Positions 61,220 to 64,000 of a DNA stretch of 64,000 nucleotides are shown here, in pieces (within the stretch, counting starts at the first letter, position 1; each line of letters opens with the position of its first letter). Position numbers and translations under genes: made by a program. The DNA comes from Isotricha intestinalis (taxonomy: Eukaryota; Ciliophora; Litostomatea; Vestibuliferida; Isotrichidae): positions 1-64,000 of the forward strand of contig JAJJLU010003461.1 of NCBI GenBank assembly GCA_023807065.1. The letters are read 5' to 3'. Under the pieces are notes generated by a model. It was not told the origin of the DNA. It saw nothing but the letters and a program-made list of their open reading frames with translations, and did not search any database.

Positions 61220-62350
61220 ATGGATTTAAATATAATAGGAAAAAAATTTGACAAAATTAAACAAATAGAAGAACAAATAAATTATTTTTATGAACCAAGA
61301 TATAAAAAAAAAGATAATTTTTGGAAAAGGCATTTTTTCTATGATGAATTAAGAAAAGATTTTTCAGATGAAATAACTTCTTTTGGTTTTTCTCCTTTTA
61401 TTCAAAAACCTTTTTTTGAACAAAGAAAAGATAAAAATATAATGAAATATAAAAAAGAACATTTTGAATTTGGACTTATTAATTATATTCAAAGAATATA
61501 TAAAGATAATAATAATAATAATAAAGATATTGAAAATAAAATAAGTAAATCATTATCATTAAACAATCATAATCATAATAATTTAGATAATAATAAAAAT
61601 ATTTCTACAAATAATTCTGATTATAATCTTTTTTTGGGAAAAGCTTTTCATAAAATTGATGAAAATAAAAATATTCAAATTAAAAGAAGAAATATTATTA
61701 ATAATAAAAAATTAAGTAAAAATGATTCTCAAAATTATGGTAATACTACTAATATTAATTTTTATGAATTAAAATCAAAAATAAATGATAAAAAAGAAAT
61801 AAAAACAATTTTTAATTATCAAAATATTCTAAAAAAAAAAAGTCATTCAAATAAAAAATCAGAAAAAAATATTTCAACAATTTTAAAAAATAATATTTTT
61901 AATTTATCCAATAAAAAAAAAGAAAAAGAAAATAAAGAAGAAGATAAAGATAAAAATCAAAAAGAAATAAATGAAAAAATAGAGGAAACAATGATAAATA
62001 GATATAAATCATTAAAAAAAAATAATTATAAAAGAAACATTCAATTAATAAAACCAAAAAAAAAAGATGAAGATTCAATATTAGAAATTTTTAAAAAATC
62101 AAATAGTTCAATGAATATTCATTTAAAATCTTTTGATTTAAATTTAACTAATAGAAATAATATTTCAAATATAAAAACTCCAAATTCAAAAAAAAGTACA
62201 TTTTTAGAATCTCTAGAAAAAAATAAAAGAAGTATTTTTAAAAAAGCAATTCTAAGAAAAATTAAAAATCAATTTGATAAAGATTATTATATTCAAGAAG
62301 CAAAAAATTTTAAAAAATATGATATAAAAATTAATAATTATAATATATAA
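61220..62350 (+). CDS. Lys/Asn-rich protein of unknown function
   Basis: 376 residues. Only the first 100 look ordered: NIIGKKFDKIKQIEEQINYF, then FWKRHFFYDELRKDF and SFGFSPFIQKPFFEQR, aromatic and basic. The rest is a disordered Lys/Asn/Ser chain with a Lys/Glu run near 235-255 and a positively charged helical end. No motif was recognised. The ATG at 61220 is the first in the open frame. Confidence 0.4.
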   Translation: MDLNIIGKKFDKIKQIEEQINYFYEPRYKKKDNFWKRHFFYDELRKDFSDEITSFGFSPFIQKPFFEQRKDKNIMKYKKEHFEFGLINYIQRIYKDNNNNNKDIENKISKSLSLNNHNHNNLDNNKNISTNNSDYNLFLGKAFHKIDENKNIQIKRRNIINNKKLSKNDSQNYGNTTNINFYELKSKINDKKEIKTIFNYQNILKKKSHSNKKSEKNISTILKNNIFNLSNKKKEKENKEEDKDKNQKEINEKIEETMINRYKSLKKNNYKRNIQLIKPKKKDEDSILEIFKKSNSSMNIHLKSFDLNLTNRNNISNIKTPNSKKSTFLESLEKNKRSIFKKAILRKIKNQFDKDYYIQEAKNFKKYDIKINNYNI

Positions 62351-62448
62351 TATTATTAATTGTATAAAAAAATATATTTGTTAATAATAATACCTATATA
62401 CTATTAATATATATTTAAATAATTAATATAAAAAATTGATTTTTTATA

Positions 62449-63432
62449 TTACTTATTTTTTATTGAATAATTTTTTACTAATTGTCCAATAATATTAGAA
62501 ACAAATTTTTTATCATTATTTGAAGTATCATTATGTTTTTCAGGAGATAAAATAAATCTTCTAATTCTATGAAATTTTTTAAAATATATAGTTCTTAAAT
62601 CATTTCTTTTTTCTTCAAAAATTTTCATTTTTTTATTAAAATTTGTTTCAGTCATATTCATTTTTTTTTCAGTTTTAGAAAGTTTATCTAAATAATTTAA
62701 AGTTTTAATATTTAAATTATCATTTTGATTTAATAAAACTTTTCTTTTTTTATGTAATTTATTAGTTAAAAAAGTAGTAATAAATTTATTATTTATTGAA
62801 TTTTCTTTTAAATTGTCATCAATAGAAATAAATTTATTATCATTTAATTTCATACTTTGAAAACCAGGTAAATTAATATTTCTTTTTTTTTTTAAATTAT
62901 TATATTTTTTTTTAAAAAATTTTTTTTCTTCTTCTTCTTCTTTTTCTTTATCTTCTAAATTAATCATTTCTGCTAATTTCTTAGGAGAAAATTCTTTAAT
63001 TTCTTTTAAAATTGAATTTTCATGAGTTTGAAAAAATCTAGGATGATTTTGAATAGTTTTAATTTCACTTTTAGAAAATTTTTTAGATATAATTTCCATC
63101 GGTTCAAAATAATCATCTTCAAATTTATCTGGAGATTTTATTTTTTTAATTAATTCTGGACTTTTATTTGTCATTATATCAGGAAATTTTTTTGTTTGTT
63201 TTTTTGGACATTTATATACTTGTAAAGAATTATGTTCTTTTATTTCTTCTACTAATTCTTTTGACATTATTATATTTGAATTTATTGCTTTATATAAACG
63301 ACCTTTTAAAAGATGATTTGATATTTCTGTGAAATCAACACTTTTTAATTTTATTTTTTTTTTTCTTAAATTTGGAAATTTTAAATTTGTTATTTCTATT
63401 GTTTCATTTTTTTTTCCTAATTTTTCTTCCAT
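62449..63432 (-). CDS. Basic protein of unknown function
   Basis: 327 residues, Lys-rich. A short ordered segment near the start (FPNLRKKKIKLKSVDFTEISNHLLKGRLYKAI, about 24-55), several S/T-P sites (KSPELIKKIKSPDKF, FSPKKLAEM), a Glu/Lys run near residue 165 encoded by an A/G-rich stretch, and a basic end with RRFILSPEKHND. It is convergent with the preceding Lys/Asn-rich gene (98 bases between stops). Function unknown. Confidence 0.4.
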   Translation of the reverse strand: MEEKLGKKNETIEITNLKFPNLRKKKIKLKSVDFTEISNHLLKGRLYKAINSNIIMSKELVEEIKEHNSLQVYKCPKKQTKKFPDIMTNKSPELIKKIKSPDKFEDDYFEPMEIISKKFSKSEIKTIQNHPRFFQTHENSILKEIKEFSPKKLAEMINLEDKEKEEEEEKKFFKKKYNNLKKKRNINLPGFQSMKLNDNKFISIDDNLKENSINNKFITTFLTNKLHKKRKVLLNQNDNLNIKTLNYLDKLSKTEKKMNMTETNFNKKMKIFEEKRNDLRTIYFKKFHRIRRFILSPEKHNDTSNNDKKFVSNIIGQLVKNYSIKNK

Positions 63433-63641
63433 TATTAATATTTTATATTTATTTTATTATATGATTTTAATATATTATTTTTATTTATAGATAATTTATT
63501 TTTAAGTATTCTTCTAAACCTTTTATCCTATAATAATATATATTATTATTTTCAATACTTTACTCCAAACATTTTTATTCTCTATTTTATAATTCATTTA
63601 TAGTTCAAGATTTTATTCTAATATAATATTTATTTATATTA

Positions 63642-64000
63642 TTATTTTTCTTTGTTTCTTATATGTTTTAAAAGCTCATATTCGATTTCATCTAATTGTT
63701 TATATTCGTCTTCTTTAAAATTATTATAATATTCATTTTCATCAAAATTTATTTCTTCTCCTTGAATATTACTACATATAGAAGAATTAAATGAATCATT
63801 TGATTCAAGTTCAAAAAAAGAAACATTTTCTAATTTCTCATTTTCAAATTTGTTTTCATAATTATAATTATATTTTGTGTTTTTCATATAATTTGAAAAA
63901 TCATTAAATTTATTTAAATTCTTTTTTGAGTTTTGTAAATCTAGTTTTTTCGATATAGGACCTTGTTTTTTTTTGTTGAACAATTCATTTTTTAATGAAT
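63642..64000 (-). CDS. Partial gene, 5' end beyond the window
   Basis: The frame is open from the right edge of the window to TAA at 63642. No ATG lies at a convincing start in this frame: the first possible initiator is a TTG at 63983, so the true start is outside. The visible part is polar: a basic start with GPISKKLDLQNSKKN, then Asn/Tyr/Glu-rich sequence and an acidic end (GEEINFDENEYYNNFKEDEY). No motif was recognised. Confidence 0.45.
   Translation of the reverse strand, partial: SLKNELFNKKKQGPISKKLDLQNSKKNLNKFNDFSNYMKNTKYNYNYENKFENEKLENVSFFELESNDSFNSSICSNIQGEEINFDENEYYNNFKEDEYKQLDEIEYELLKHIRNKEK

Overview
This window is a gene-dense piece of a very AT-rich eukaryotic nuclear genome. 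The proteins are loaded with Asn, Lys and Ile, intergenic DNA is almost pure A/T, and genes lie singly on both strands with short spacers. Products are plainly eukaryotic: Rab GTPases, cornichon, MOB1, a PP2A-type phosphatase, an oxysterol-binding protein, an ankyrin/DHHC acyltransferase, a DZIP1-like protein and a CDCA7-type zinc finger. TAA and TGA both end proteins at natural C-termini (for example a Rab ending in Cys-Cys then TGA), so the nuclear code looks standard. Most genes are single exons. Three genes need very short GT-AG introns (27, 31, 32, 32 and 46 nt) to restore their families, and one more gene may have a 33-nt intron. The DZIP1-like gene and a conserved GRD-motif protein suggest a ciliated or flagellated protist. 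A litostome-type ciliate with the standard code, or a metamonad such as an anaeramoebid, would fit; the sequence alone does not decide.

Layout. 1-2430 holds a decayed non-LTR (LINE) retrotransposon with a recognisable APE-type endonuclease, lying on the 3' side of a tRNA-Arg(ACG) gene (3200-3272). 3389-9940 carries a Ubl/kelch protein, a protein with two cyclic-nucleotide-binding domains, a basic unknown and a protease-like protein that seems to lack its catalytic His. 10722-15077 is a membrane-traffic block: four Rab GTPases on the minus strand, with a spliced cornichon gene and a RING-type zinc finger on the plus strand between them. 15370-22871 has two unknown proteins, a PUB/UBX p97 adaptor, a PP2A-family phosphatase and an OSBP-related protein. 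23027-26504 holds an FHA-like gene of doubtful integrity and two low-complexity proteins. 26804-35422 is one 2872-residue armadillo-repeat protein.

35583-49192 contains a beta-trefoil-like protein head-to-head with an atypical GTPase, a secretory membrane protein, a coiled-coil/DUF285 leucine-rich-repeat protein, a four-exon CDCA7-like gene, an unknown conserved-looking protein, a degenerate Rab divergent from a RasGAP/VPS9 Rab regulator, and a DZIP1-like protein. 49586-64000 contains a bZIP factor, the GRD-motif protein, a pseudokinase + B-box + DUF285 protein, MOB1, coiled-coil proteins, an ankyrin-DHHC enzyme, a zinc-finger protein and three Lys/Asn-rich unknowns, the last cut by the window edge.

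Functional threads: (1) vesicle traffic and lipid transport: six Rab-like genes, cornichon, a VPS9/GAP regulator, OSBP and DHHC, with two head-to-head pairs; (2) signalling scaffolds, especially a modular DUF285 family whose two members here share a cap domain and repeats but carry different N-termini; (3) cilium-related proteins; (4) chromatin and transcription: CDCA7-like and bZIP. Several genes have lost catalytic or nucleotide-binding residues while keeping long open frames.
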